Positions 21,228 to 33,431 are shown, numbered from the stretch's first letter. The stretch is DNA of 64,000 nt from Ischnura elegans (GCF_921293095.1 NC_060246.1:136896198-136960197); one strand, 5' to 3'. Numbers and translations: made by a program. The notes: generated by a model not told the origin, from the sequence alone.

Positions 21228-24200
21228 GTAAATACTTAATATTTATTTTTTTTAAAGGTCAATACCAGAAATGTGTTCAATGGCAAAATAGACACTACAA
21301 AAATGTTCGATTTTTACTTAAATAGTCACTCAAAATAACGCTATCTTTTGTGTTTATATACTTTGTGAAGGCGACAATTAGACAGGATATTTTCATCCAC
21401 TATTGTTTCGGATTTTTTATACGCATAAAATAGGAGAGAAATCGCATTGATTTTCAAGTTAAAGTTCTAACCAATTCTTTTTACTCATTATATTCACGGT
21501 AATGACTAAATTGGAGTAAGCTACGGTCAATAGTTGAGGAAAAATGCCGAATCTAACCGTTTTCCAATTTTGAATACTCGTATTCTTTATCTTTCCGCAT
21601 TTATTTTTCGATCCGAAAATAGATGTGTATTTGTCAATCTTGCCATACCTCTCCCTATTTTTAAAATTTTTCGTATGCTGTTAATAATTTTGGATTATAA
21701 CATGTATTCCATTCGTGTTGATGCTAAATATCATCACGAGTCATCAGCTATATTATGGGTTTGAGAAAGTCTAACGCTACATTTCTCGATTCCCATTTTT
21801 ATACTTAGGTTTAAGAAACGATTACAATCTTTTGACAAGTTATTCTCTTGACTATTAAAATTCCAAGTTAGATTTTAATATCATGAGCTTGTGGCAAGAT
21901 GAAGGAAATGAGTCTCCGCGGCCTCGGTACGTGGCGGATGCGAGGAAGGGCACAATTAAACATCGGCAGAGCGGGTGACTGATATAGCGTAACCTCCTGA
22001 TCCGCATTATTTTCAAGGGCACGGTCTGGATTGAAGTTATTGCCAGCAGCGACGGAAGTGCCCGTGAAGAGTAGCATGGCTCTGCACTGCCGGGCGTTCA
22101 GTCCGCATTTGTCAATTCCTGGTCAAATATCCAATTCCATCGGTATCATTTTTTGTGCAGCAGTGGTGCAAGTTCTCCTGAAAAGGCATTGCTTTGCGAT
22201 TTTCAACGGTTTCGGTAGGACAGATCAAATGTGAGTTCTGTATTACGATCCGCGCGAATTAGTTGAGCTGCATATCATCGATAAAAAATTTTTATTTTAA
22301 TGACAAATCGCGGTAATTGGTATTAATATTAAAAAAATAATATTTTGCGGAATGACCCCGAAAAACAATCACCAATCAACTCACCGCGGAAGCCTCCGTA
22401 ATAAATTGCGGTACTATTTGCTGAAGTTTCTTCGTAAAACCCACCATTTACGAAAAAAATGCGCGTTTACTTACTCTGATATAATATAGATAACAAGCCA
22501 TATCACACTCAGAATCTCATCAATGTTGATTAAAATATTTATTTATTTTTATTTAAGTAATTGCTCTCATATAGAATTTCTGCCAATTTACATGGTCGCA
22601 GTAACAAACATGAAATATAAACGTAAATAATCACAACAAAGAGTATAGGCTAAAACATCTCAAGGAATACAAAAGAGGAGAACTACGCATGTACAGTTAA
22701 TCGACGAAGATCTCCGAATAGTAAAAGACCGACTAACTCTTTGTGCTCGTAAAAGAGTAATTATTAACTGACGAAGACGACGATGTGCGATGGAATTAGA
22801 TATCCACATTCAGTGTGGGAAAAATTATGATCAAAATATCGTGACGCTGAATTGCGGAAACAAGGTTTTATCGGCTTCGACTTTCAGCAGCTTTCGGATG
22901 GAATATCTAAAAGAGATATGAGATCTCTCACCTTGAGCATAATTCTCATGGGCTACGAGATTTTAGGGTCCTACAAATAAAGTTTCATCACGAGAAATAA
23001 TAAACCATAATGCTGACAGGTCGGTGCGTAAAAAAATAATGGCCAAAGAGCGTTCCAAACCAATCCAAAAATCTAATTTTGGGTTATTACTGATTATATT
23101 GTTAAATGCTAGGTGACAGCGCCGTAACTATTGGTGGTGAGGGGATAGATCCCCACCCCCCCAAAGCCTCTGAGAAATAAAAAAGTTATTTAAAACTATT
23201 GTCGAGTTTTGAACTTTAATAACTGCATCTGCTTAAATTAAAATGTTTAGTTCCAAAATGATGAAAAATGTATATAAAGGCATGTCATTTTCAAAAATTA
23301 TCCCGAAAAAGTTGCCGGGGGGGGGGGAGGGGGGGGGTTCGCCACCACAGGCCATCCTAACCCCCCCACCAAAGCATATTCCTAGTTACGCCAGTGCTAG
23401 GTGATTCATACAAAGCTGGCTGGAAAAGAGAGTTTATGAAAGCGCTATGAAATATGAGAGTTTCCCTCCAACAAAAGTACTGTGTAAGTACAGTGTAGAG
23501 TAAGTGTGCTCCATAACTAATGATCACTCTTGTACCTTTCTTATTGTCCTCTCTTCCAGGCTCTGCACCACGCTTATTTTGGCTGCTGCTGCCTAGCTCA
23601 CCTCTCTCAGATCTTCTCACTGCCTGTGCCACCTGCGATACTCTCCGTTGCTGATGTCATTCGCCGCAATATATTCGCTTCTGTTCTCATCCCATCCTCC
23701 ATAGTAAGTAATATATATTCTTCCTGCGCCGGAACGCAGTTTTTTTGGAGCGTATAATTTAAATGTAATAAGTGTCACACAAAATACCAAACAAAAAAAT
23801 TATATTTTTACCCTCTATCGAAATAAATACTCATAGTGAGATTCCTATGTTTTCGAGTATGCTTCCTGGTGGTGCTGGTGACGACAGCTTTGTGAGCGAC
23901 CCAGCTGGGTTCTTAAACTTATTACTTCTTTTCACAAACTTTCTACAACAGTGGTTCTTCGCCATTTGGCTCAATGGACGTAGTATGGAACTCAATATTT
24001 ACGAGTCTGATTTATTTTTCTATTTATAAAAATGAATTGCTGTTCCTTGCTCTCGCTAAGACTCGAGAACGGGTGAACCGATTTGGCTAATTTTGGTTTT
24101 AAAATGTTCGTGAAAGTCCAGAAAAGGTTTAAAAAGAGATAATATTATGACCTTATGACGCAGGGCTCATAAGACCTTGCAATGGGCCCTGTATCATTTC

Positions 24201-27200
24201 CATAAGAAATACATGTTTGTTATTAATACCTGCAGACTTTTTTCTTTTGTATATTTAAGTAAATGATTATGATCTCATAGAATTGAAAAATATACCATAG
24301 AAAAGAAAAAATTACAAATTCTTATTCTTATAATTGATTTTCGTTTTCCACGTGATTTACGGTGGATTAAAAAAAAAACATTTATAAAATGCTGAAAATT
24401 TTTGAGTTTTTGGAAGTTCACCGGGTCATCTAATCCTGTCATGAAAATGCTTCCTCCAGCCTTAGAAAATACCCTTGTTTCTATGTTAAAAGTGAGAATT
24501 CGAGCTTAGTGTTATTTTTCTCACTTCATCACGCATGAATTTTTTTTTTACTTCTCAAAATCCGATAGCAAAAATAACGAGCATCGTAATTGGCTTCACG
24601 TAGACAGATACTCCTGTGGCTGTTAAAGTTTCTGGTGACGATGAATTTTTGGGAAATGCAATCTCGATACTAGATTGGTGTAAAATATGCTTAGAAAAGT
24701 GTGAGATGCGTCCACATTCCTTTAATTATTAAACAATATGGTCATATCTCAACTGTGAACTCTGCTTTCGACTGGTAAATGCGATAAAAAAAATAAATGT
24801 AAAAAAATCTTATCCCATGTGCCGGTTTTATTATGCCTGGTTAAATTTCTGTTGCTAAGGTTACAACTTTCATTTTTCCAATCAACGCCAACTAACCATC
24901 ATAAAACCCGGCCTAAATTTCTTATGTAATTTTCAATCGTGTACTTAACTGAGCATAATTTTTCTATAAAAACATGAGAAATTACCTCCGCAATCACCTG
25001 TGACCTCTAATTCCCGTATTTTTCGCAGATGACGGGGGTGAACTATTGGGTGATGTATGTGATCTCCCCGGAGCATGTGTTCACCCACTTCTTGGCGGTT
25101 TATCCTTGGTGGATAAACCACAGCATCCACACGTACGTGGTACCGTTCGCCGTATTCGAGCTGTACCTGAGAGCATCATCGGGAGAGGCAACGAGCATGG
25201 GGAGACTCAGGGAATGGGCCGTACTCTATGGATACATCACTATTTATACATTGGTGTGAGTATTCCATCGTCTTTTCTAGCGTTTCAACGCCTTTTCAAA
25301 TTCTTTCATTTCTCGATTGCGAAAAAAGAAAATTTTATCATTAAGGACTAGCATAAATCAGTTCACGGCGAAGGTTTAGAATAGGAAGGTTGTAATAGTT
25401 TTTAATTAGGCATGGTTTTAGTCTATTCGCCTATTAACTATTCACTAAGAGGCAGATATTAGATATAAATCGCTCCCACATAATTTCTCAGAAAAGGGGG
25501 AATTTTTTGCATCAGTTCTATGAACAGTCAGATCAGGGCGAAGGTTTAGAAAATAAACAATAACGGTTATTGATAGGGATTAGTCGATTCATCTTTTTTC
25601 GATTCCGATTCCAATTCCGATTCTTTCAAATCGATTCCCAATTCTCGATTCAACCGATTCCTATCCATACTATCAAGTAGTGTATTGATTTGTCTCTAGC
25701 ATTGTAGCCTTTAAAATTTAAGAATCTAATGGAATGAAATAACAAAGACAATTAAGAGGGCCAAAAAGTATATTTATTAATTATAGGGAATTAGTATCCT
25801 CAGCTTTATTGAAATAATGAACACTTCAACTGTTTTAGACACAAATCGTCAACTTAATAATTTACTATTCGCAGTGGCTCAAGTGTGTGGCGGCCTTTTC
25901 GCCCCAAGCTTTAGGTCTTATGTTAAAACTATTTATATTCCTGGAATCAATTGAATTATGATCAACTATAGGCGATCTATTCTCGATCCAGATTCTGTGT
26001 CAGAGACTTTTGTTTAGAAAGGTAATGAAAAGGTTGATTTTTTAGTTTTTTTTCCCGCTCAACATTTGAATTCGTGTGTACCATTCACTCTTCCGGGAAA
26101 ATTTATCTGCCGGGTTATTGCTCTGAACTGATGTTAGCATCTTCATGCTCTTTCTTAGCACATAGTAGCAAAAATAGTATTTATGTTATATTTTTATCAA
26201 TATTTTACTCAAAAACAAATATTGAGATTAGGTTAGATTTTCGTCGGCAAATTTTGGTTTTAAAATGAAATTCAAATCAGGTCGAAATGATAACTTCATC
26301 CTAGGGCCAGTTTAAGCGGCAAGCAAATAGATGCGCCTAAGCACTGGTTTTTAATCCTTAAAAATATCACATTCGATACATAAAAGCAAGCACGTTATAA
26401 GTTCACGCAGATATTTAAGTCCCGACCCTTATTCCAAAATTATTTGTATTTATTTTAAAATGTAGCGAGAGAGAATCCCTACTACCTCCCAAGTTGTTTT
26501 TTAGGGGGAGGGAGTGGATGTTGTTCGCTTTCACTAGAAAAGTGTATAGAACTGGCCCTATTACATCTAAATATCTACAGATATAGGTTTGATGAAGTGG
26601 AAGCTATCTGAGGTTGAAAGTTTTTATGTACTTTGACCCATGTCCTTTGGCCTTTCCAAGATTGTATATAGTGAGGAAAATCAAGAGGTTCGAAAAATGC
26701 CGTCATAATGTTTGGGTTGCCAGTAGCGTCAAAGACATTAGAATTATTGTAAGACATAAAAATTCATTGGCGAAGAAACATAAATGGTGGCGATGAAGGG
26801 AGGTTTGACTCGTAACAATCTGAATAATCATCTTTTAAGTCAAAGTTTATCTAAATTGGGTTTAATACGATTCGGAGAGCGAAGATTAATTTAAATTCGC
26901 TGCCCTGCTTGTATGGGTTTTAATTGGTAACTAAATTTGCTGCCAATTAATTCATAGTCTGATGAAATGTTTTTTTCAGAAGCTCTTTTCTTTCGATCTT
27001 CTACAGGTGGGTTTTAATATCGTTATTGTTAAATGTTTTCAATTGGTTAAGGTAGGTACGTTTAAACGACAATTTTTGCAAATATCCTCCCCAAATTGGA
27101 CTTTACTCTTCAATCTCCGGCACAAGCACCAGAAAATCTCATGACAACAAAAATATGCCGAGTAAGGTTGAGGCAACACATTCTCCACAGAATAGGAAAA

Positions 27201-29401
27201 ACTTTCCGTATCTTCTCATATCGGCGGTTAAAATTAAAATCTATATCCAGATAAAGCTTCTTTCACGCGAGTATGATTAAAATTTGACTTAGGCCCACAT
27301 TCTCTTCGAATTTTTTCATTCTATGAGACAGCAAAATCGATGACGGCCTGATTCGTGGTTTATCTCTCCGATAGTCAATTACTCCTCGGTATGATTTTCA
27401 AAAAATTTCGGCACCACATTGACAGCGAAGACTCTGTGAAAGATAGCGACTTTCTATCAGTTACGCCACATGTCAAATGAATTTTGATTAAGTTATCTCT
27501 TCGGATCAGCAATCTGTTGGAACACAGGAAATACGAGGCCATAACAGTGGCGGACCTAATGGGGGACCAAGGGAGCCTCAGTTGCAATTTTTGGAAGATA
27601 CTACTTTGTGCAAGTGCTTATATATTTCCCGAAAATTTACCTCATTATTGCATTGTTATCAATCCTAATCAGGGGAAATTTGGTGTGATTGGGAGCCCTT
27701 GACTGGGGCTTAGGTAATTGATTGCCCGGAAATGGATTGCGACGCCATTCTGGTTCTTGAAAACAAGAGAAAAGTTAATGAAAATTAGCGATTTCGTGCG
27801 AAAAAAATGCCATATAAAGAGACAATTTTACAGCTTATAAAATTTAATAATGCATTACGATTCAGTATATATTTTTTTCCTTGAAATAGCACCGAAATCT
27901 AAAAACTTTTAAAATAACACTTTCAAAAAAGCATCAGGTTTTCTTTTATCTTCTGACACCTTTATTTAAGTAGTTTTTTTATGTAATATTTTTACTCTGA
28001 GTATGTTTTTAATAAAGCAGCAAATGAAAGTGTACAGTTAAATAATTGCACAAAAATTTTTGTTAAAGTATTTTGAGTCTTTTTATTACACCTTTCATAA
28101 TCGCTTCACGATAGACGAGAGGGCTGCGGGGGAGCCCCTAACCTCTGGGCCCTCGGCGATTGTCGAACAGCCGACTACTCAGTTCTAGTATCTACTAAAT
28201 CTATCTAATAAAACTTGAAAAATTCTTCTTCATCATGTCCTTAATCATCTGCGCTATTTAGTATCTTATCCTTGGCCAATACCTGCCACTTGTCATTCAA
28301 CGATAATTTACGTTAGACAATCGCGTCTCATGATGTTGCCGATTAAAGTGTCCCGTCTTCTACTCTAGGTCTTCTAAAGCCTTCTCTCTTACTCGTCTCC
28401 ACATTACTTCTTCCACTTTCCTCACAATATCTTTATCCTTCTTCTGTTACACTGCATTTCGAAAGATTCCAACTTCGATTCTTTTGGCTGGTGTCATCGT
28501 CTATGCTTCACTACCATGATGAAGAATGCTCAAAAATGTAAATTTATTTATTTATCTTCACCACCCCGAAAACAAAACATTTACAGTCTTTAAAAATGAC
28601 AAATTTCAAGAGTAACAGAGTGGGATGAATGAAACGTCTTGATGTCGTTGCTATAGATTCGCTTAGTCCCTCGTTTTTGCTCTATTTTACTCAAAAATGA
28701 ACCCAGGTATTTCATAATATGCTATGGTAATATTTTCAAGAAAAGATGATTGGTTGGCGGTAGACGAAAGATTATTGTGGGACTAATAATTTTACTGGAA
28801 TATTTCCAGTCATCGCTTACCGAAATAATCTGATGATCATTTGGAATATTTTCAAAATCTGCATCATTATCTTGCTTTCTTATTTTTAGCCTTAACGGTA
28901 ATACAGTTGAAACCCAGGTCTTTCAACAAACCGGCAAGAAATTTTAAAAAATTTCTTGCCGGTTTGTTTCTTTTCCGCCAAGTCTTAATTATTTTGTCAA
29001 CAGATGTGGTGAAATAGATTGATTTCTTTGAATCATTGCAGGACGCTTGTTCACCACCAACTTACGGATACATGGATATATCCATTTTACGATGAAATAA
29101 GCAATTGGTTGAGAGCTGGAATCTTCATATCCTTATACGCTTCAAGTACCCTGTATTACTGGTGCGCAGTGACATGGGCAATTAAATTGGGTAAGCACTT
29201 GTACTCCTATCTACTGACTTTTTTTAAGCGCATAATTTTGACGTTGATGTGGTTTATTTTTGTTTTAATGATATCAATTTAACTTCTCCCACATTGATTG
29301 TGATCACCACTTTGCTTTATCATTTCTTTTCAGAGAAAAAGCATGGAAGGGAACGCGTGAGATCATTTTTTGGTAAAAAGAAAGCCAAACATAGGAATTG
29401 A
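21030..29401 (+). CDS. Gene A: AIG1/ADTRP-family membrane hydrolase, five coding exons
   Basis: Joined exons are 21030-21227, 23560-23703, 25029-25255, 29042-29190 and 29334-29401, 786 nt, encoding 261 residues; all junctions are GT-AG, with phases 0, 0, 2, 1. The start is the ATG at 21030; the in-frame codons upstream to 21006 open with TTG and are not used. The protein has about six hydrophobic segments (roughly residues 12-33, 57-80, 97-125, 146-163, 180-198, 213-236). It matches vertebrate ADTRP and AIG1 throughout, including LTLWN (T62), YPWWINHSIHT (H148) and a WIYPFYDE block. In the family the threonine and histidine are the catalytic pair hydrolysing fatty acid esters of hydroxy fatty acids; both are present here. 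The C-terminus is basic (GKKKAKHRN). Gene B downstream is its tandem paralogue. The symbol is left blank because orthology to ADTRP versus AIG1 is unresolved. Confidence 0.9.
23117..23396. mobile_element. hAT-type MITE in gene A intron 1
   Basis: A perfect 8-bp target duplication, ctaggtga (23109-23116 and 23397-23404), brackets the element. The left end is cagcgccgtaac and the reverse complement of the right end is cactggcgtaac; both are decayed CAGTGGCGTAAC. A related copy lies reverse-oriented at 30647-30916, with G-rich blocks near both ends (G11 and G9 runs near 23317-23338). Confidence 0.9.
23560..23703 (+). CDS. Gene A coding exon 2
   Basis: Acceptor ctcttccag and donor ata|gtaagt give 144 nt in phase 0, residues 67-114. 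It reads ALHHAYFGCCCLAHL, a soluble loop (VADVIRRN) and the start of the third membrane segment (FASVLIPSSI), matching the corresponding ADTRP region. Confidence 0.85.
24019..24433 (+). mobile_element. Non-autonomous Helitron-like element in gene A intron 2 (candidate)
   Basis: It begins TCTATTTATAAAAATG followed by ctgttcc and the widely repeated block cgctaagactcgagaacggg and tgaaccgatttggct. It ends caccgggtcatCTAA followed by T, fitting a Helitron CTRR|T end. No coding capacity. The 5-prime style matches 3149-3488. Confidence 0.45.
25029..25255 (+). CDS. Gene A coding exon 3
   Basis: Acceptor atttttcgcag; donor gt|gtgagt, phase 2. The alternative donor 2 nt earlier (ttg|gtgtga) would break the frame into exon 4, so this one is chosen. 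The exon holds the family signature NHSIHT with the catalytic histidine (H148) and the following VVPFAVFELYL membrane segment. Confidence 0.9.
25574..26015 (+). mobile_element. TAGGGAT-family MITE in gene A intron 3
   Basis: It starts tagggattagtcgattc, then a GATTCC-rich stretch, and includes gcagtggctcaagtgtgtgg near 25874, the site that is interrupted by a hAT MITE in the copy at 61119. The right part (ctattctcgatccagattct) mirrors the left GATTCC-rich part, but the terminal ATCCCTA is lost. Other members: 54211-54500 on the minus strand and 61119-61423. Confidence 0.65.
26302..26560 (+). mobile_element. MITE with TAGGGCCAGTT ends in gene A intron 3
   Basis: The left end is tagggccagtttaagcgg and the right end actggccctatt, giving about 11-bp inverted ends on a 259-bp non-coding body. 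The sister copy at 53227-53535 is in reverse orientation and shares aaagcaagcacgtt, cgacccttattcc and tttattttaaaatgta. Confidence 0.7.
27670..28165 (+). repeat. Interspersed repeat family, copy 2
   Basis: Homologous to 15430-15965 (ggaaatggattgcgacgcca, aaaacttttaaaataacact, acacctttcataatcgctt, gggccctcggcgattgtcg). It lies in gene A intron 3. No ends recognised. Confidence 0.7.
28195..28700 (-). pseudogene. LINE (RTE-like) reverse transcriptase C-terminus, decayed
   Basis: Minus-strand reading gives broken islands resembling KYLGSFLSKIEQ, IKTFHSS, IGNIMRRDCLT, then IVE-QVAG and MIKDMMKKNF, the same block order as the + strand LINE end at 7880-8175. Many stops and indels. It lies in gene A intron 3, opposite to the gene. 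Confidence 0.6.
28925..28968. repeat. Perfect 20-bp inverted repeat with 4-nt loop
   Basis: The arm aacaaaccggcaagaaattt is followed by taaa and its exact reverse complement. It lies 73 bp upstream of the gene A exon 4 acceptor and would form a strong RNA hairpin in the intron 3 pre-mRNA. Confidence 0.9.
29042..29190 (+). CDS. Gene A coding exon 4
   Basis: Acceptor aatcattgcag; the first G completes the valine codon begun in exon 3. Reads TLVHHQLTDTWIYPFYDEIS and the last membrane segment to AIKLG; donor ttg g|gtaagc, phase 1. The TWIYPFYDE block aligns to TWVYPVFAK in human ADTRP. Confidence 0.9.
29334..29401 (+). CDS. Gene A coding exon 5 and stop
   Basis: Acceptor catttcttttcag; completes a glutamate codon and encodes a basic cytosolic tail of about 22 residues ending GKKKAKHRN, stop TGA at 29399-29401. 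The tail is unlike gene B's, and its KHRN end is only a partial match to a KKXX signal. Confidence 0.8.
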
Positions 29402-29928
29402 GTGACTCTACAGTATTTTATTCAAGGCTCTCAGTGTGGAGCTGAAGGTTATTAGAAGTCAGCGCGTGCACTTATGGTACCATTGCTACATTACGTCAAT
29501 CGCGACCCTTCTCTTTCTACTCCAGTATATTTTCTTCCGAGCCCACTGAACTTCTTTTTTCAGTTATCATTGTTCTAATATTTATGATGTTCAATCTCAA
29601 AAAGCAACAAATACAATATTTTAAATGTAATTTATTTTTACTTTATTCCACGAAAGGATCCTATGCGAAATGCAAAACCAAAAGAAAACTTTTTTGGCGT
29701 GAGTCACATCGATGTTTTTGAGGAGCTCTTGAAGTAAAGCGCAAAGCTACATCTTCAACAGCAGGCAAACGTCATTTTTTCCAATGGTGGTGTTCGATAT
29801 TTCAAGGATCATTGCTTCAAATCCCTGTTTACTATGGTTTTACTACGGTGTCAAAATCAATGAATTGTGTAGCAAATGTATGAGACCTTTGTTTTCAAAG
29901 TTAAAAACACATTTATAGGATCAGTCGA

Positions 29929-30178
29929 CAGTAGCGGATACAGAAAAAAACTCAAAGGGGGCGCAAAAGATATCTTGAGCTACCTTTACTTTTATCGTAA
30001 TTAGAAAATAATCAAGTCACAATTTAATTAAGTTGAATTTAAACCAATTATACACATAAAAACACATAAATACACATAAATGACAATGCCATCTTAGGAA
30101 ATAATAAAACTACAATTGTGGTTCTACAATGGGCGGCCCCGCAAGGGGGGGTGCGCCCCCCATATGTATCCGCCACTG
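29929..30178. mobile_element. hAT-type MITE with perfect 8-bp target duplication
   Basis: Flanked by tcagtcga at 29921-29928 and 30179-30186. Ends are cagtagcggatac and the reverse complement of gtatccgccactg. The interior includes a small acacataaa-type tandem repeat (30054-30080). No coding capacity. Confidence 0.95.
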
Positions 30179-30646
30179 TCAGTCGATGCATCTCATTACA
30201 CATCTAATCCCCACCAAAATCGCGTGAGATCCCATCTCTGGCTTATTTCGTGAAGCCCCAGGACGCACTCATTCTTTATAGTTCACTCCGTTGTGTCGCC
30301 GTTGCAGTAATACTGTTGCAGTCACCATTGTTGATGCGATGATCTTTAAAAAAATTCCACTCCATATAAAAATAAAAATATCTTCAATTATCATGTCATG
30401 TGTAGTCCCTTCAATGTCATAACCAACCCTTCCCTATGTAACCAATTTTTATAATTTTCTATCATTGTTAGGATTAAAATTCCTACAGAATTTAACATAT
30501 CTACTGGTTACTATAATAATTGTAAAAAAAAGTGTTTACGAGCCCAACTATTTCCAAATCTCAATCTTAATCAGTCCTTCATGTTCGTCTCATCCTTTTT
30601 TTATCTCCCCTTTCCAAATATATTTCGAAGTATATATCAATCCCTC

Positions 30647-30916
30647 CAGTGGCGTAACAAGGCATATGCTTTGCGGGGAATGGGATGGCCTGGGGTGCCC
30701 CCCCCCCAAGCAACAGTGGTTCCGGGAAATTTGTTTAAAAACGTCCTGCCTGAAAATTAATTTTAAATCATTTTGGCGCTTAAACTTTAACTTTAATCAG
30801 ATGCAATTATTAAATGTCAAAACTAGAAAATAGTTTTGAATAATAAATTATTTTTCTGAGGCTTTGGGGGGGGGGGTGTGATCTATCCCCTTATCCCCCC
30901 AATAGTTACGCCACTG
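30647..30916. mobile_element. hAT-type MITE with perfect 8-bp target duplication
   Basis: Flanked by aatccctc at 30639-30646 and 30917-30924. Inverted ends are cagtggcgtaac exactly on both sides. It is the better preserved relative, in opposite orientation, of the MITE at 23117-23396. The 122-residue frame through it is not a gene. Confidence 0.95.
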
Positions 30917-31444
30917 AATCCCTCAATCAATGTAATCACTAAGGGCTTCCTTCCAAAATTCACTTTTCTTGGTCGACAGTTCATTCCTGGGCCCCGAGAG
31001 TATAGTTCCACCTCTGAAACCCTGTTTGCCCGCATAGCTCTTTGGCTTGAGGGCATGTATGCAATATATGTACAGCATATGTAAAATTAGTCAAGGTCCT
31101 TCAATTGGAAATTAAAATAAGTGTTCATCAATCCTTGTATGAATTTAGTAACTAGTCACGCCAAAATGTGGCGAATTTTCGCAATACTCGATCATTGTTT
31201 GCGTGCCTATTACCGCATCCACACGTTACCTTTCGACAGAGCCTTCGCCAGCCACCGCCGAAGCGGACCTATTTTCCTCCGCGAGAAGGGATAGTTGGCT
31301 TGCGAGGGATGGTAATGGACCGAACTCGTACCTAGTCTGTTAAAGCCGAGAGCCCCGCCTACGAAAATAAACCCTCACCTTGGAATCTGTGTTTGTCCGT
31401 AAATTCCCGCATTTTTCAAAAGTGTATCTTTCATAAACTCCTCG

Positions 31445-32106
31445 AATAGGGTAGTTTCCTTCATCAAAGAAAACGAAATGCATTGATTGCGATTCCTTAC
31501 CCACCATTAGCGTATTCATAATACACAAATTATTTGGTTTTAGAAATCCCAGTTTAGACGAATGGCCACGGTCAATTTTAACCTCATTTGAAAAAGGCCA
31601 GATTGGCGCCCATGCGATTCCACTCCACGTGACGTCACAGGGACCTAGTTTCTATACGAGTAGATAGGAGTTTTACATGGTCTGAGATTACCAATGCATG
31701 CATGAGGCACAGAGCTCAGGGAAACATAATAATCACGCATTAAAAATACCTAAGTTCGGAAAGTTTCCATCGTTTGATAGGGGAACAATAATCCTTATTT
31801 AAGCCAAGCACTACCTGCTAGCAGGGTATTCAGCTACCTGCTAGCAGCCTGCGTCGTATTAGCGCTCAAGCCTCGCCCCAAGGTCGCCTCACACGCCGAC
31901 AGCTGGAACCAGAAATACGTCACACGGACTTTTCCCATCATTCCTACCAAGCCGTCGCGTTTTCGCGCGCTTGAAAATTTTCACTTTTCATTTAATCGCG
32001 AAAAATAGATATCGTCATTCGAAAATCTAGGAGCGTGAATGGCGCACTCCAGGAGTAATAATCTTTTGATTTAGGCAATAAAAAAATAATAGGAAACCAC
32101 CCTATT
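31445..32106. mobile_element. 662-bp MITE, copy 2
   Basis: Nearly full-length second copy of the element at 13861-14524, same orientation, with identical terminal 15-mers (AATAGGGTAGTTTCC and GGAAACCACCCTATT) and high identity throughout. Differences include the variable ctacctgctagc region and a few indels. Flanks differ from copy 1, confirming independent insertion. Confidence 0.9.
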
Positions 32107-32873
32107 CATCTTTTGGTTACTGCAATATTTGTCAAAACGTCTGTTTACGACCATAACGATTTGATGTCTATCGCTTTATCTCTTCTTTACAATTCTCTAA
32201 TTAATGGTAGAAATCCCTCTCCCTTCGTTCAATCATAATAAAAATTACATGGCTCTGTTAATGTGGTTGGGATATTTAAGATTGAACCTTTATTTTGATG
32301 TTTTTTGTTTTCATTTCGTAGAGAGAGTAGGTGTAAAGTAAAATACTCAAATAGCCATATAATTCTCCCACGGCTGGTCCACCCTGCGAGTAAATATTGT
32401 CATTGTGGTAATTTTTATGAGAGCTGCTGACATCTACTGACAAATCAAAATCCCACATTCCAGAACGAATAAGAATCGATGAAATCGGAATCAGGAACCG
32501 ATTTGAAATAATCGGAACTGGAATCGGAAGTTGAATCGACTCTACCCCATTCCGTAAAAATGTGGAATCGACTCATTCCCACTCTGAATATACCTGTGCG
32601 TCGACTGCTAGAATCGCCGGCGATTGCGGTGACGTTTGAGCCTACCTTCGGTACCTACTTACCGTGGCACGACGCAGATTGGCGCCGCGTGGAGGGTGGT
32701 GGACGGAGGGAGGCAGAGTTGAAACTTCGCACTGTAATCTTCCTCTATTACTGATAAAGAAAAAATGGGAAATATTGTCAAAACAATTTCGTTTATTGCG
32801 CATAATCAATTACGCATCCCTGGCGGATTAAAAGTTTAAAAAGTACTGATTTCATGATGGCCTAGTGGAAGAG

Positions 32874-33150
32874 GGGGATCGGGTTGGTGTGGTGGCTAGA
32901 GTGTTAGCTTGCCACCCCGTGGGCTCTGGTTCAAATCCCGGTGGTGCCCCGTTCCCTGCTTAAATGCTGTGAGGAGGACATTTCAAGCGCAACTCTCCGT
33001 CCGTCGGATTGGACGCTAAGGCGTGGTCCCCTTGGCGCCTTACGTTAAGTGCCGGCCAATGTCGACGCCGGGTGTGTCTCCGCCCTTCCTTTCCTACTCT
33101 TCCCTCATTGCGCAAAATGACCTCGGCTGTTGGCCATGCCATACCACCTT
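32874..33150 (+). mobile_element. tRNA-derived SINE, complete
   Basis: A perfect 9-bp target duplication gtggaagag (32865-32873 and 33151-33159) brackets a 277-bp unit. The head has an A-box-like tggctagagtg (32893-32903) and a B box ggttcaaatcc (32928-32938), 35 bp apart as in tRNA genes. The body continues with cgtccgtcggattggacg and ends ggccatgccataccacctt. The head lacks a complete cloverleaf, so this is a SINE rather than a tRNA gene. An antisense partial copy is at 12556-12640. Confidence 0.92.
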
Positions 33151-33431
33151 GTGGAAGAGTTAAGTTAATTTTGGTTGAAATCATATACTTGCGTTACAGG
33201 GATGACAGACGGTATCAACTATGACAGGAATATTAGTATAGAAATTTAAATTATATTTTCGCTCTTCAAACATACAATAGAACACAATGTCCAATTAAAT
33301 CCATATTAACTAAACCACAAAGGTCGTTGTTTGGCAGGGGTCCACTACTTCCGCGCCGCCTTGGTGATGCAATATCTCTCAGTGGTAATGCCTCTTTGGT
33401 ATGCGTAGATATTCTTTAAGAACCTTTTAAA

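Noticed and set aside
25574-32581. Single 7-kb element bounded by tagggattagtcgattc and gtggaatcgactcattccca
   Set aside because: The bounding sequences lack a matching 8-bp duplication, and the span would include gene A exons 4 and 5. They are better read as separate partial copies.
32881-32955. Functional tRNA gene
   Set aside because: A- and B-box-like sequences are present, but no complete cloverleaf; the unit continues as a 277-bp SINE with its own target duplication.
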